The position numbers and the translations under genes are program-made. Below, piece after piece: positions 8,602 to 16,018 of a stretch of 33,109 nucleotides of DNA. The DNA comes from Pseudomonadales bacterium. GTDB taxonomy: Bacteria > Pseudomonadota > Gammaproteobacteria > Pseudomonadales > Azotimanducaceae. The notes below the pieces were generated by a model. It saw nothing but the letters and a program-made list of their open reading frames with translations, searched no databases and was not told where the DNA came from. Position 1 is the first letter of the stretch. Each line of letters starts with the position of its first letter. Location: the NCBI GenBank assembly GCA_024234635.1, contig JACKNX010000030.1, positions 1 through 33,109 on the forward strand, read 5' to 3'.

Positions 8602-9501
8602 GTGAGTTTCAATCCTCTGATGGGGCTGCTCACGCAGTCGGTGCTGCCGCTCTGCGGCGGTTCCCGCTCCGTGATGGAGCTGGGCAACCAGACCCTCACG
8701 GTGAACCCGCGCGCCTTCCGCGTCATCCTCGAGCGTGCCGTGCGCCTTGGTCAGGACCAGGCAGGGCTGGCGGCCATCGCGGCGCTTGACGGTTCCGCGC
8801 GGGATGCCGCCACCGAGGCCTTCTACCGCGCCATCGGTGCGGGCTCCTATGCCGCGATCGACGTCAACGACCGTTACGGCAGCCTCATCATGGATCTGAA
8901 CGCGGAGCTGGCCTCGACCTATGACTACCGGGAGACATTTGATCTGGTGACCAACAACGGTACCGGCGAGCATGTCTTCAATCAGTACGCGGTCATCGCC
9001 AACGTGCATGCCCTGACGGCAGTGGACGGGCTCATGGTGCACGTCATGCCATTCATCAACTACATCAATCACGGTTTCTATTCCTTCCAGCCCAATCTGT
9101 ACCATGCGCTCAGCGAAGCGAACGGCTATGAGTTGCTCTGTCTGGGTGCGGCCACGCGCGAAGGCGTTGGTGTGGTTGCCTATCCGGCGGGACGTGCTGC
9201 TGGTCCGGCTGGTTTCCTTGTGGACGAGACCGAGGTGTCGCTCGGTGAGCTGCTCACCGAGCCGAAACTGCCGCGTCGCAACCTGCTCAGCGGACGTGTC
9301 GATGCGTTGCGTATCCGCCTGCCGGGGGCGCCGCCGAAACATCGCTTCGGTGCGCAGTTGCACCGCCTGCTGCTGAAGGGCAAGAAGCTGCTCGGTGTGG
9401 CGGTGCTCCGCAAGCGGGTGGATGCGCCCTTCGTGACGCCGATGCAGTTGCGTTACGTGGATGACGTAGATGCATCGCTGGCTGGCTCTGCGTCAGAATG
9501 A
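8602..9501 (+). CDS. Methyltransferase-like protein, probably SAM-dependent
   Basis: The 299-residue protein starts at GTG 8602, with GGAGG 6 nt upstream. Residues 19-30 (GGSRSVMELGNQ) resemble SAM motif I. AIDVNDRYGSLIMDLN (from about 85) resembles motif II. FDLVTNNGTGEHVFNQ (113-128) followed by VDGLMVHVMPFINYINHGFY (141-160) fits a group of methyltransferase-like proteins often found in glycan clusters. The long stretch between motifs I and II (about 55 residues) is atypical for a class I fold, so the enzyme assignment is cautious. It lies 121 nt after the GT25 gene and upstream of a 2OG oxygenase gene in the same direction. Confidence 0.7.
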   Translation: MSFNPLMGLLTQSVLPLCGGSRSVMELGNQTLTVNPRAFRVILERAVRLGQDQAGLAAIAALDGSARDAATEAFYRAIGAGSYAAIDVNDRYGSLIMDLNAELASTYDYRETFDLVTNNGTGEHVFNQYAVIANVHALTAVDGLMVHVMPFINYINHGFYSFQPNLYHALSEANGYELLCLGAATREGVGVVAYPAGRAAGPAGFLVDETEVSLGELLTEPKLPRRNLLSGRVDALRIRLPGAPPKHRFGAQLHRLLLKGKKLLGVAVLRKRVDAPFVTPMQLRYVDDVDASLAGSASE

Positions 9502-9737
9502 TGCCTCCAGGCACGCTTCGATGCTGTCCTTACCGGGCGTTGATCCGGGTGGCCAGCCGGAGTGATCTGTCGCCGTAGCGATAGATAGCGACAGATAGCG
9601 GCACATACCGACAGTAGTACCATTGATGTGTCCGTTGCCTGGCAGGGCGCCCGTCTCCCGTCAGGACAGACAGGTGATCCAGATCCATCCGTGCAACCTT
9701 GCAAGCGTTCAATTCGACGGCTTATTCAGGACAGGGC
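9502..9737. other. Intergenic spacer before the 2OG oxygenase gene, with short tandem repeats
   Basis: This 236-nt non-coding stretch holds an imperfect 10-bp tandem repeat (see 9581-9620) and no convincing promoter or terminator. A TTG at 9699 in the oxygenase frame is possible but less likely than the ATG at 9738. Confidence 0.5.
9581..9620. repeat. Imperfect 10-bp tandem repeat, about four units
   Basis: Successive 10-mers read ATAGATAGCG, ACAGATAGCG, GCACATACCG and ACAGTAGTAC. The first two differ at one position; the later ones diverge. The 10-bp period matches one helical turn. It lies about 120 bp upstream of the 2OG oxygenase start. Confidence 0.6.
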
Positions 9738-10592
9738 ATGAGCGAACTCAACATTCTGCAGAACGTCAAACCGGCCAACATCGTCATGACGCCGTACCCG
9801 CATGTGGTGGTGGAAGGCGCATTGCCGGAGAAGCTGTTCAACGAACTCGCGCGTACCTATCCGAGTATGCGCTACGTGGCGCGGGATGAGGAAAATCTGA
9901 ACAACAAGGCGACGCTGCGCGGCAATGCGGAAGTGCTCGACCATCCGGACGAGGTGGCGCCTATTTGGCGGGAATTCTTCGAGTTCCATCTCTCCCAGGA
10001 TTTCTTCGACGCCTTCGTGCGAGTCTGGGGGGACGTGGTCGAGCAGTTGCATCCGGATCTGCCGCTTAACTTCGGCAAACCGCTCGAGGCCTTCCACGCG
10101 GAGGCGCGGGCAACGGGAAAAGGCCAGTCGGCGCGCAACCAGGCTGCTGACATCGTGCTCGATTGCGTGTTCGGCGTGAATACGCCGGTTTCGAAGCCAA
10201 CGGCGGTGCGGGGCCCGCATATCGACAGTCCGCACAAGCTGTTCTCGTCACTGCTGTATTTCCGGACGGAACAGGATGACTCCCGTGGCGGCGACCATGT
10301 GATGTTCGAGCTGAAGAACCGCATGTATCCGCGTGGCACGCTCAAGCGCATCCCCGAACGTTACGTGCGCGACGTGAAGGTGATTCCCTACCGGTCCAAT
10401 CTGCTGCTGTTCTGGTTGAACGGGGCACACGCCATCCACGGGGTTACGCCACGTCACGTTACGCAGCATCCCCGCCGGTATGTCGCGGTGGCGGGCGAGT
10501 GCTACGGCGATACCACGACGGGTGAATATTTCGCGCGCGATCCGCAGTGGAACCGCGGCATGGATCGGCTGCGCAGCCTGCTGAACGTCTGA
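9738..10592 (+). CDS. 2OG-Fe(II) oxygenase family protein, copy A
   Basis: The 284-residue protein carries the iron triad of 2-oxoglutarate dioxygenases: RGPHIDSPHKLF gives HxD (His161, Asp163), and NGAHAIHGVTPR gives the distal His near 234. The Arg of HPRRYVAVAGE (about 246-247) is suited to bind the 2-oxoglutarate carboxylate. These enzymes hydroxylate unactivated carbons. The ATG at 9738 has CAGGACAGGG upstream. The paralogue at 11516-12328 shares PSM, APxWREFFxxH, DIVLDCxF, RGPHxDS, YSxxLyxRxxxDDS and HPRRYV blocks along its whole length. Neighbours are glycan-modifying genes, so a sugar or lipid hydroxylation is plausible; the substrate is unknown. Confidence 0.85.
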   Translation: MSELNILQNVKPANIVMTPYPHVVVEGALPEKLFNELARTYPSMRYVARDEENLNNKATLRGNAEVLDHPDEVAPIWREFFEFHLSQDFFDAFVRVWGDVVEQLHPDLPLNFGKPLEAFHAEARATGKGQSARNQAADIVLDCVFGVNTPVSKPTAVRGPHIDSPHKLFSSLLYFRTEQDDSRGGDHVMFELKNRMYPRGTLKRIPERYVRDVKVIPYRSNLLLFWLNGAHAIHGVTPRHVTQHPRRYVAVAGECYGDTTTGEYFARDPQWNRGMDRLRSLLNV

Positions 10593-10670
10593 CTGACTAC
10601 CCGGCTACCCCCGGGCGGTGGAAACGGGTCGCGCGCTACCGCGATTTCCGGTGGTGATGGAACTGACGGA

Positions 10671-11429
10671 TCAACCCCCGCGTTTCTCCACCCAGCACTG
10701 ACCGGTCGGGATGGGCAGTATGAATTCGGGTTTGTCGGCGAAGAAGTCGTCAAATGCCTGTGTGGCGCCGGGGCACGATGCAAAACCGTAGTCGTCGCAG
10801 AGGATCATGCCCCCTGGCACCATGCGGGGATAGAAGAATTCCAGCGCATCCCGCGTCGGCTGGTACAGATCCACGTCGATGTGCACGAGCGCAAACCGTC
10901 GGTCCGCGACGTCAGGGAAGCGCTCCGGAATCCAGCCCTTGTGGAACACGCAGTTGGAGAAGGCCGCAAGGTTGCCGCGCGTGACGTCTTCCCCGACGGC
11001 GATATCGCCAGCCTGCCAGCGTTTGGTTTCACCTGCCGGGCGATCGCGGGCACCGATTGCGGACAAACCCTCAAAGGAATCAAAAATGTGGTGCGGCTTG
11101 TCCGGGCTCGCAAGGGCGCTCAGCAGGAAAAACGTGCTCTTGCCGTAACGCACGCCGCATTCCGCGGTGTCGCCGTCCAGCGCGCGTTCGCGGGCAATGC
11201 GGCCAACCGCGTGCAGGAAGGCACAACGATCCGCGGGTACGCCGGGTACATCGCCCCAGGTCGCATGCAGCGCGTTGAGCTCCCCGGACAGCGCCCAGTT
11301 GAGATGCCCCTTGTACAGATGCAGGCCATGCGGCCGCAGGCGCCGTTCGAAGAACTTGTTCATTGCCCGGCGACGTACCGCCGGGTCCTTGGAGTGACGT
11401 TTCAGGTAGTTCTTCAGGGACCAGTGCAT
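10671..11429 (-). CDS. TylF/MycF-type O-methyltransferase (PF05711)
   Basis: The 252-residue protein has family hallmarks: DTAECGVRYGKSTFFL (88-103, SAM motif I with the acidic E90), HHIFDSFEGLS (113-123), HIDVDLYQPTRDALEFFYPR (183-202) and VPGGMILCDDYGF (204-216), with the two Asp residues expected to bind Mg. Relatives methylate sugar hydroxyls in macrolides and in surface polysaccharides. I chose the ATG at 11429 because the N-terminus beyond it loses family-like residues; no strong ribosome site is seen. It lies 86 nt downstream of the second 2OG oxygenase and converges with the first. This places it in the same tailoring set, and a sugar O-methylation is the best guess. Confidence 0.88.
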   Translation of the reverse strand: MHWSLKNYLKRHSKDPAVRRRAMNKFFERRLRPHGLHLYKGHLNWALSGELNALHATWGDVPGVPADRCAFLHAVGRIARERALDGDTAECGVRYGKSTFFLLSALASPDKPHHIFDSFEGLSAIGARDRPAGETKRWQAGDIAVGEDVTRGNLAAFSNCVFHKGWIPERFPDVADRRFALVHIDVDLYQPTRDALEFFYPRMVPGGMILCDDYGFASCPGATQAFDDFFADKPEFILPIPTGQCWVEKRGG

Positions 11430-11515
11430 CGCTTCGGCCGGCTGGATGGAAAGACGCAGAATACCGCAGTTCGATGACGTCTCAGCGGATCGGGTCGTGC
11501 GGGTGCCGGCTGATG

Positions 11516-12328
11516 TCAGCCGGCTTTTGGCATGCGCGTGAAGAAATCTTCCACCTTGCCGCCATAACATTCGGCTGTGAACACCACATAGCGTCGCGGG
11601 TGCGGCGTGATCGATCGCGGTGTGACCGCGTGCAGACTGCGCCAGGAGTTCAGCCAGATCATCAGCGTGTTCGATTCGTAGGGAAGCTCCTTCACCTTGT
11701 TCACGTAACGATGCGGCGTGCGCTTGCGAAACCACAGCGGCAATTTGCCTTTGGAAGGCTCGTCGAGTTCCAGCGAGCCCCCCGTCGAATCGTCTTCGGG
11801 GGAACGCATGTAGAGGATCGCGGAGTAGAGCTTGCGCCCACTGTCCACATGCGGGCCGCGTACGGAGCTGACGGCCTGCACGGGGCTGTTGTAGACGAAC
11901 ATGCAGTCCAGTACGACGTCCGTCTGGGTGTTTTCATCCTGGGCGTGGCTCTTGCGTCCGTCGCGGCGACCCACGCTGAACCTGTCGAGCGCCTTGCCGT
12001 AGTTGCGCGTGAGCCCGGGGTGATAGTCGGCGACGTCGCGGCGCCAGAATTCAACCAGCTCGCGGAAGTAGGCTTCGCTCGTGTGATAGTCGAAGAACTC
12101 CCGCCATACCGGGGCAATGTCCGGATTGTGGATGACATTTTCGGCGCCAAGCCGATACGCATGGTTGTTCTTCAGTTGTCCGGGCCCGGCCACCATCTCC
12201 ATGCTCGGCAGGTTGCGTTCCAGCTCCGCGTAGAGCGTTGGTTCGATTGCGTTGCGCAGAATCAGATGGGGAAAAGGATTGCGATCGATGCTGTCGCTGG
12301 AGAGGTTGTGCAGAATGCTCTGGGTCAC
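11516..12328 (-). CDS. 2OG-Fe(II) oxygenase family protein, copy B
   Basis: The 270-residue protein is a paralogue of the rightward oxygenase at 9738-10592. The HxD is in RGPHVDSGRKLYS (His160, Asp162). The distal His is in SWRSLHAVTPR (His233). The 2OG-binding Arg is in HPRRYVVFTAECYGG (Arg245/246). The start is GTG at 12328, with GAGAGG about 10 nt upstream; the family-like N-terminus (NPFPHLILRNAI) begins soon after. It lacks the insertion seen in copy A between the HxD and distal His and has a shorter C-terminus. It forms a leftward pair with the TylF-type methyltransferase gene, so hydroxylation then methylation of one substrate is conceivable, by inference. Confidence 0.87.
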   Translation of the reverse strand: MTQSILHNLSSDSIDRNPFPHLILRNAIEPTLYAELERNLPSMEMVAGPGQLKNNHAYRLGAENVIHNPDIAPVWREFFDYHTSEAYFRELVEFWRRDVADYHPGLTRNYGKALDRFSVGRRDGRKSHAQDENTQTDVVLDCMFVYNSPVQAVSSVRGPHVDSGRKLYSAILYMRSPEDDSTGGSLELDEPSKGKLPLWFRKRTPHRYVNKVKELPYESNTLMIWLNSWRSLHAVTPRSITPHPRRYVVFTAECYGGKVEDFFTRMPKAG

Positions 12329-12446
12329 GTTGGAGGCTGCCTCTCGTGATGAAATGCCGCGCGCGCATGGTAGCGGAACTCAGGGGCGGCGTCCTATCGT
12401 CCGGCGAGTTGTGACGGTCGGGGGATATCCCCTGGACCTCGCGGCT

Positions 12447-13112
12447 TCAGCCGCGAGTCGCCAGGCGCTTGAGCTCCAGCCGGCCTTCGAAACTGCCGTG
12501 AAAGGACAGCTTCACCGGTACGACGTCGCCATCCACGCTGTCGAAGGAAACCCGGGTTTCGAAATCCTTGTCATCCTCGTCCACGACGTGAAAGGTGCAG
12601 TACTGACTGCCATCGTCATTGTTGCCGCTGTCCAGGAGCTGCAGCCGCCAGATATCCTTGCCATTGTGCACCGCGTCGTCCCGGGTACAGTCCGGAGCCG
12701 CGAACAGCGCGGTGAGCAGGTCGCGTGACATGGGTGGGGCAGTGGTGCGGGTCGGCACGCCGTCCTTGACCAGGTGAACCTGCCCGTCTTCCAGGTAGAT
12801 GTCCTTGGATTTGCTGCTCTTGCGTTCGCTGAGGCGAAAGGCATCCGCCCGGGCGTCGTGACCGCGCGCGAAGATGCCACGCACGATGAAGTAGGAACGC
12901 CACCGGGTCAGAAAGCCGGTGATACCGATAGCGCTGGCCTTGCCGCTGACGCGGTAACCGGACTGATCCTTCTCGATCCGCACATTGGCCTCGCCCACCT
13001 TCCGGTCACCCAGATAGGCGTCGTAGTCCAGCGTCGTCGCGTGCGCGGCGGAGAACGCCAGCAGCGCGCAGCAGAAGACCGGGACGGTGATGTGTCGTGG
13101 CACTGGCGGCAA
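12447..13112 (-). CDS. DUF3108-family secreted protein
   Basis: The 221-residue protein has an N-terminal signal peptide (VPVFCCALLAFSAAHA, cleavage after about residue 26) and a DUF3108-like body: LDYDAYLGDRKVGEANVRI, then YRVSGKASAIGITGFLTRW, and later VHLVKDGVPTRTTAPPMSRDL and PVKLSFHGSFEGRLELKRL. Family proteins are periplasmic, mostly beta-strand and of unknown function. The only usable start in this frame is TTG at 13112, without a clear ribosome site; GTG at 13103 is the alternative. The gene is leftward, 118 nt before the 2OG oxygenase start, and could be its own unit. Confidence 0.75.
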   Translation of the reverse strand: MPPVPRHITVPVFCCALLAFSAAHATTLDYDAYLGDRKVGEANVRIEKDQSGYRVSGKASAIGITGFLTRWRSYFIVRGIFARGHDARADAFRLSERKSSKSKDIYLEDGQVHLVKDGVPTRTTAPPMSRDLLTALFAAPDCTRDDAVHNGKDIWRLQLLDSGNNDDGSQYCTFHVVDEDDKDFETRVSFDSVDGDVVPVKLSFHGSFEGRLELKRLATRG

Positions 13113-13141
13113 TCCGAAAATGGAGAGAAAGTGGAGGAATA

Positions 13142-13303
13142 ATGCCGAAATTCAGCAGCGAGGACAACCCGCGGCGACCCTTTTTTTCCCAAAAGAGACC
13201 TGATTTTCACCCGGAGACGGCGTGTTTGTCAGACCATTTGGCAAAAATAGGCGCGTCTGGGGTTCTGCAAATTCAGGTACTTGCACACCTGAATTGCTGC
13301 TGA
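13142..13303 (+). CDS. Possible small protein of 53 residues (weak candidate)
   Basis: An ATG at 13142 is preceded by GGAGG at good spacing and opens a 53-codon frame rich in Phe, Pro and Cys. It resembles nothing I know. Codon use is less GC-biased than in the neighbours, and the 3' end runs through the 9-bp inverted repeat at 13270-13295. It may be chance; the good ribosome site is the only positive evidence. Confidence 0.2.
   Translation: MPKFSSEDNPRRPFFSQKRPDFHPETACLSDHLAKIGASGVLQIQVLAHLNCC
13270..13295. repeat. Inverted repeat with 9-bp perfect arms
   Basis: AATTCAGGT (13270-13278) and ACCTGAATT (13287-13295) flank an 8-nt spacer. It begins 38 bp beyond the stop codon of the leftward oxidoreductase gene. 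No T-run follows directly on the minus strand; a short one lies about 20 nt on. It may be a weak terminator or an mRNA 3'-end stem. Confidence 0.6.
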
Positions 13304-13333
13304 ACATCAACTTGCATAGTGGTGCGCTTCGCC

Positions 13334-14638
13334 TCAGCCGCCGGCCAGCGCATTGCCGGCGATGAACCCATCGCGCAGCGAGTCGGCAATACCCTGGAAA
13401 ATCCAGCGGGCATAGCGACCGGTCGGGTAGATGCCTTCGGCCTCCAGTGCCTTCATGGCGCTGCCACGCCATGTCGAACCAGGCCAGGACCACGTGTAGG
13501 CAACGTCAATCCAGGTGGGATCCACCACCTCGGCATCCGTGATGTAGCCCCACTCCTGCAGTTCTTCCACCACCTCGCGCGCATACGCCGCCGTGGCTTC
13601 AGCGTCCGGCCGGGAGCCGGCGGGAAAACCGCGCTCCACATAAATGCTTACTGCGTCCGCCTGCGCGCGCGACGCGGCGGGCAGGAAGCTGGTGGTGACG
13701 TTGCTGTAGAAGCCGACGCGGTGGAAACCCGACCGGCAGGCGGGAATGTACAACCAGTGATCAGGCGGGCAGGCCGGTCCTTTGCGGGCGCCGATGTTGA
13801 GGACCAGCACGGCGGTGTGCGGATCGGCCGGTTCGGCGACGGTGAGGCCCGCCAGTTGCAGGGTGTGGTGCAGGGGCAGTGTGGAGATCAGGCGTTCGTA
13901 GCCGGCTTCGGAGCCATCGCTGAACTGCACCGCGCGCGCCTTGCGGTCGATACCCGTGACCTGCTTGCCGTACTGCACCTTGCAGTGCTGCGCCATCTTC
14001 AGGGCCAGGTGATCCAGACCGTCGCGCGGGTAGAGAAACGTCGTGTTGTAGCCGACGGCGTCTGCCGTCGAGATGGCCCCCGTGAGTACGTTGCGCACGT
14101 CCACAGGCGACTTGTAGCCGTCCTGCGGCGCGATGCGGTCGAACAGACCGGCGGTGTAGAGTTCATGAAACGGCTTGAAGAACAGCTCACCCAGCGTGTG
14201 ACCGAAACTCGCCTCGAGCCATTCCGCCATTGTCGCCACCGGCGGGCGATCGGTGCGCGTCATTTCCGTCAGCGCGGCGATACGCACGGCTTCCGGCAGA
14301 TAGCGGAGGTTGTTCTGCAGAGGATAGGGAACGTAGGTGCGGGAGTCCGGAAAGTACACGGAGGACAGCCGGGCGTAGCGGGACATGGGCGCCATGCGTT
14401 CCATGAACGCGACGATCAGCGGATCGCCCCCGAAGATCCAGTGGCCGCCCCCGTTCTCGAAGCGGTACGCAGCGTCCCGCTCCGCGGCGGTGGTCGCCTC
14501 GATGTTGCCGGGCAGGCGGTAGTAGGAACGGCAGATGCCACCCGGGCCGTCGGCCATGTCGTACACCGGTGCGCCTGAAGCGTAACCGGCGGCGAGGCCG
14601 GTCATGCCGGCGCCGAGGATGAGCGTTTCCCTGGTCAT
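13334..14638 (-). CDS. FAD-dependent oxidoreductase, amine-oxidase/protoporphyrinogen-oxidase-like
   Basis: The 434-residue protein begins TLILGAGMTGLAAGYASG (residues 5-22), the dinucleotide-binding GxGxxG of FAD/NAD(P)-binding flavoproteins. RFENGGGHWIFGG, VPYPLQNNLRYLP and FFKPFHELYTAGLFDRIAP resemble UDP-galactopyranose mutase and related amine-oxidase-like proteins often found in glycan loci. LYPRDGLDHLALKMA and ERLISTLPLHHTL follow the usual mid and late order. The ATG at 14638 has AGGAAA about 9 nt upstream. Codons before it continue open but look non-coding. The gene is divergent from lptF with a 270-nt gap. Whether it acts as a sugar mutase or another oxidoreductase cannot be settled here. 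Confidence 0.82.
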   Translation of the reverse strand: MTRETLILGAGMTGLAAGYASGAPVYDMADGPGGICRSYYRLPGNIEATTAAERDAAYRFENGGGHWIFGGDPLIVAFMERMAPMSRYARLSSVYFPDSRTYVPYPLQNNLRYLPEAVRIAALTEMTRTDRPPVATMAEWLEASFGHTLGELFFKPFHELYTAGLFDRIAPQDGYKSPVDVRNVLTGAISTADAVGYNTTFLYPRDGLDHLALKMAQHCKVQYGKQVTGIDRKARAVQFSDGSEAGYERLISTLPLHHTLQLAGLTVAEPADPHTAVLVLNIGARKGPACPPDHWLYIPACRSGFHRVGFYSNVTTSFLPAASRAQADAVSIYVERGFPAGSRPDAEATAAYAREVVEELQEWGYITDAEVVDPTWIDVAYTWSWPGSTWRGSAMKALEAEGIYPTGRYARWIFQGIADSLRDGFIAGNALAGG

Positions 14639-14809
14639 CTCTGTCGTTTCCTGTTGCGGGTCGTGAACCGGCGGGTGAGCCGCCTGGCGCGGGCGCCAGC
14701 ATGATGGCGCGCGGCGCGAGCTTGTCGGGGCGCGAAGGGTACCGCAGGGTGCAGCCCGGTGCGAAGCGAAATGCGGTTCCAGGTGGCCGCGCACGGGCCG
14801 GGCGCGCCC

Positions 14810-14860
14810 TGTGCCGGCAGATAGTTTGTGCCGGCAGACATTTTGTGCCGGCCTGATAGA
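14810..14860. repeat. Three 17-bp tandem direct repeats upstream of lptF
   Basis: The three units start at 14810, 14827 and 14844. All begin TGTGCCGGC. The first two agree at 15 of 17 positions; the third keeps the first nine bases and then diverges. The array ends about 48 bp before the lptF start, so it could be a regulator binding array or a slippage product. Confidence 0.7.
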
Positions 14861-14908
14861 CTGCGCGCGGCGCTCCGGCGCGCCGAGAGCATTGCGCGTC
14901 CTGCCCCG

Positions 14909-16018
14909 ATGGCCGGTCATGCGCACTGCGCCAACAAGGATTTTGTCCCGCTCTTGAAACTTGCAGACCGACAGGTTGTCTGGCTCGTGCTCAAACCGGC
15001 AGTGCTCGGGCTGCTGGTGGTACTGGTCATCTACTCGATCTTCACGCTGGCCGTGTATCTGCGGGAAGTCATTCTGGGCGAAGCGCTGCTCAGCCAACTG
15101 CTGCAGCGCGTGCTGCTGCGCAATGTGGTGGTGCTCGAAATCCTGCTGCCAACCACGTTCTTCTTCGGTCTTGTCTACGCCATGACAACGTGGCACCGCG
15201 ATGGCGAAGCTCACGCCTACTATGCCGCGGGGGTCTCGCCCTGGCGCATCGAACGCATGCTGTATGTCGTGAGTCTCGTCGTCGGCGTACTTACGCTGGT
15301 GGTGACCACGCTGCTGCGCCCCTGGGGCTACGACACGCTGGAGAAACTGGACGCTGCGATCTCGGGGCGACTGCAGTCGGTCATCCGCCCGGACGAATTC
15401 TCGGAATCGCGGGGCATTGTCGCTACCGCCCGCTCGGTGGATCAGGAAACCGGTGTGCTGACGGACGTGTTCGTCTACCGACGGCTGGAGACGCGCAGTG
15501 AAGTCATTCGCGCCCGGTCGGCGCTGCTCGGGGAACGCGAGGCGTCCGGTATCACGCCCATTGAATTCACCGACGGCTACAGCTACAGCTTCGATGCCAC
15601 GTCACGGCTGCTGCGCACGACGCGATTCGACACCATGCGTTTCCTGCATCGTCAGCCCCCGGTCAACCAGTATCAGCGTCGCCAGGCGCGTCCGACCGCC
15701 GACCTGGCGACGGCGCAGACCATCAAGGAGATATCCGAGTACCAGTGGCGTTTTACCGTGCCGATGCTGGCCGTCGCCCTGGGCGTTCTGGGGGTGATGC
15801 TGGGCCGGCTCCAGCCGGACCAGCCGGCGTATCCCCGCTATCTGCTCGCGCTGCTGCTTTACGTCGGCGTCTTCAATCTTGCCAGCGCCACGCGCTCGGC
15901 CATGGAGAACGGCCAGATCGAAGCATCTCCGGGCATGTTCGTTGCGCCTGCGGTCATCGCTGCGCTCATCCTGCTGTGGACGGCACTGCGGGGTAATCGT
16001 GTGGATCGGCCCGCGTGA
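14909..16018 (+). CDS. lptF: LptF-type LPS export ABC transporter permease
   Basis: The 369-residue protein has LptF/LptG permease architecture (PF03739). Membrane helices lie in the N-terminal ~140 residues (KPAVLGLLVVLVIYSIFTLA; EILLPTTFFFGLVYAM). The coupling segment is HAYYAAGVSPWRI. A periplasmic beta-rich domain spans about 145-270, and C-terminal helices are WRFTVPMLAVALGVLGVML, YLLALLLYVGVFNL and APAVIAALILLWTAL. With LptG and LptB2 it extracts lipopolysaccharide from the inner membrane and drives it to the LptC-A-DE bridge. I call it LptF because it precedes the more typical LptG with a 4-nt overlap. The start at ATG 14909 is uncertain, with no clear ribosome site; GTG 14828 lies inside the repeat array. 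It is not next to pepA, which often flanks it. Confidence 0.92.
   Translation: MAGHAHCANKDFVPLLKLADRQVVWLVLKPAVLGLLVVLVIYSIFTLAVYLREVILGEALLSQLLQRVLLRNVVVLEILLPTTFFFGLVYAMTTWHRDGEAHAYYAAGVSPWRIERMLYVVSLVVGVLTLVVTTLLRPWGYDTLEKLDAAISGRLQSVIRPDEFSESRGIVATARSVDQETGVLTDVFVYRRLETRSEVIRARSALLGEREASGITPIEFTDGYSYSFDATSRLLRTTRFDTMRFLHRQPPVNQYQRRQARPTADLATAQTIKEISEYQWRFTVPMLAVALGVLGVMLGRLQPDQPAYPRYLLALLLYVGVFNLASATRSAMENGQIEASPGMFVAPAVIAALILLWTALRGNRVDRPA

Noticed and set aside
13270..13295. LuxR-type (lux box) operator
   Set aside because: The arms run AATTCAGGT then ACCTGAATT, with CAGGT before ACCTG, the reverse of the lux box order ACCTG-N10-CAGGT.
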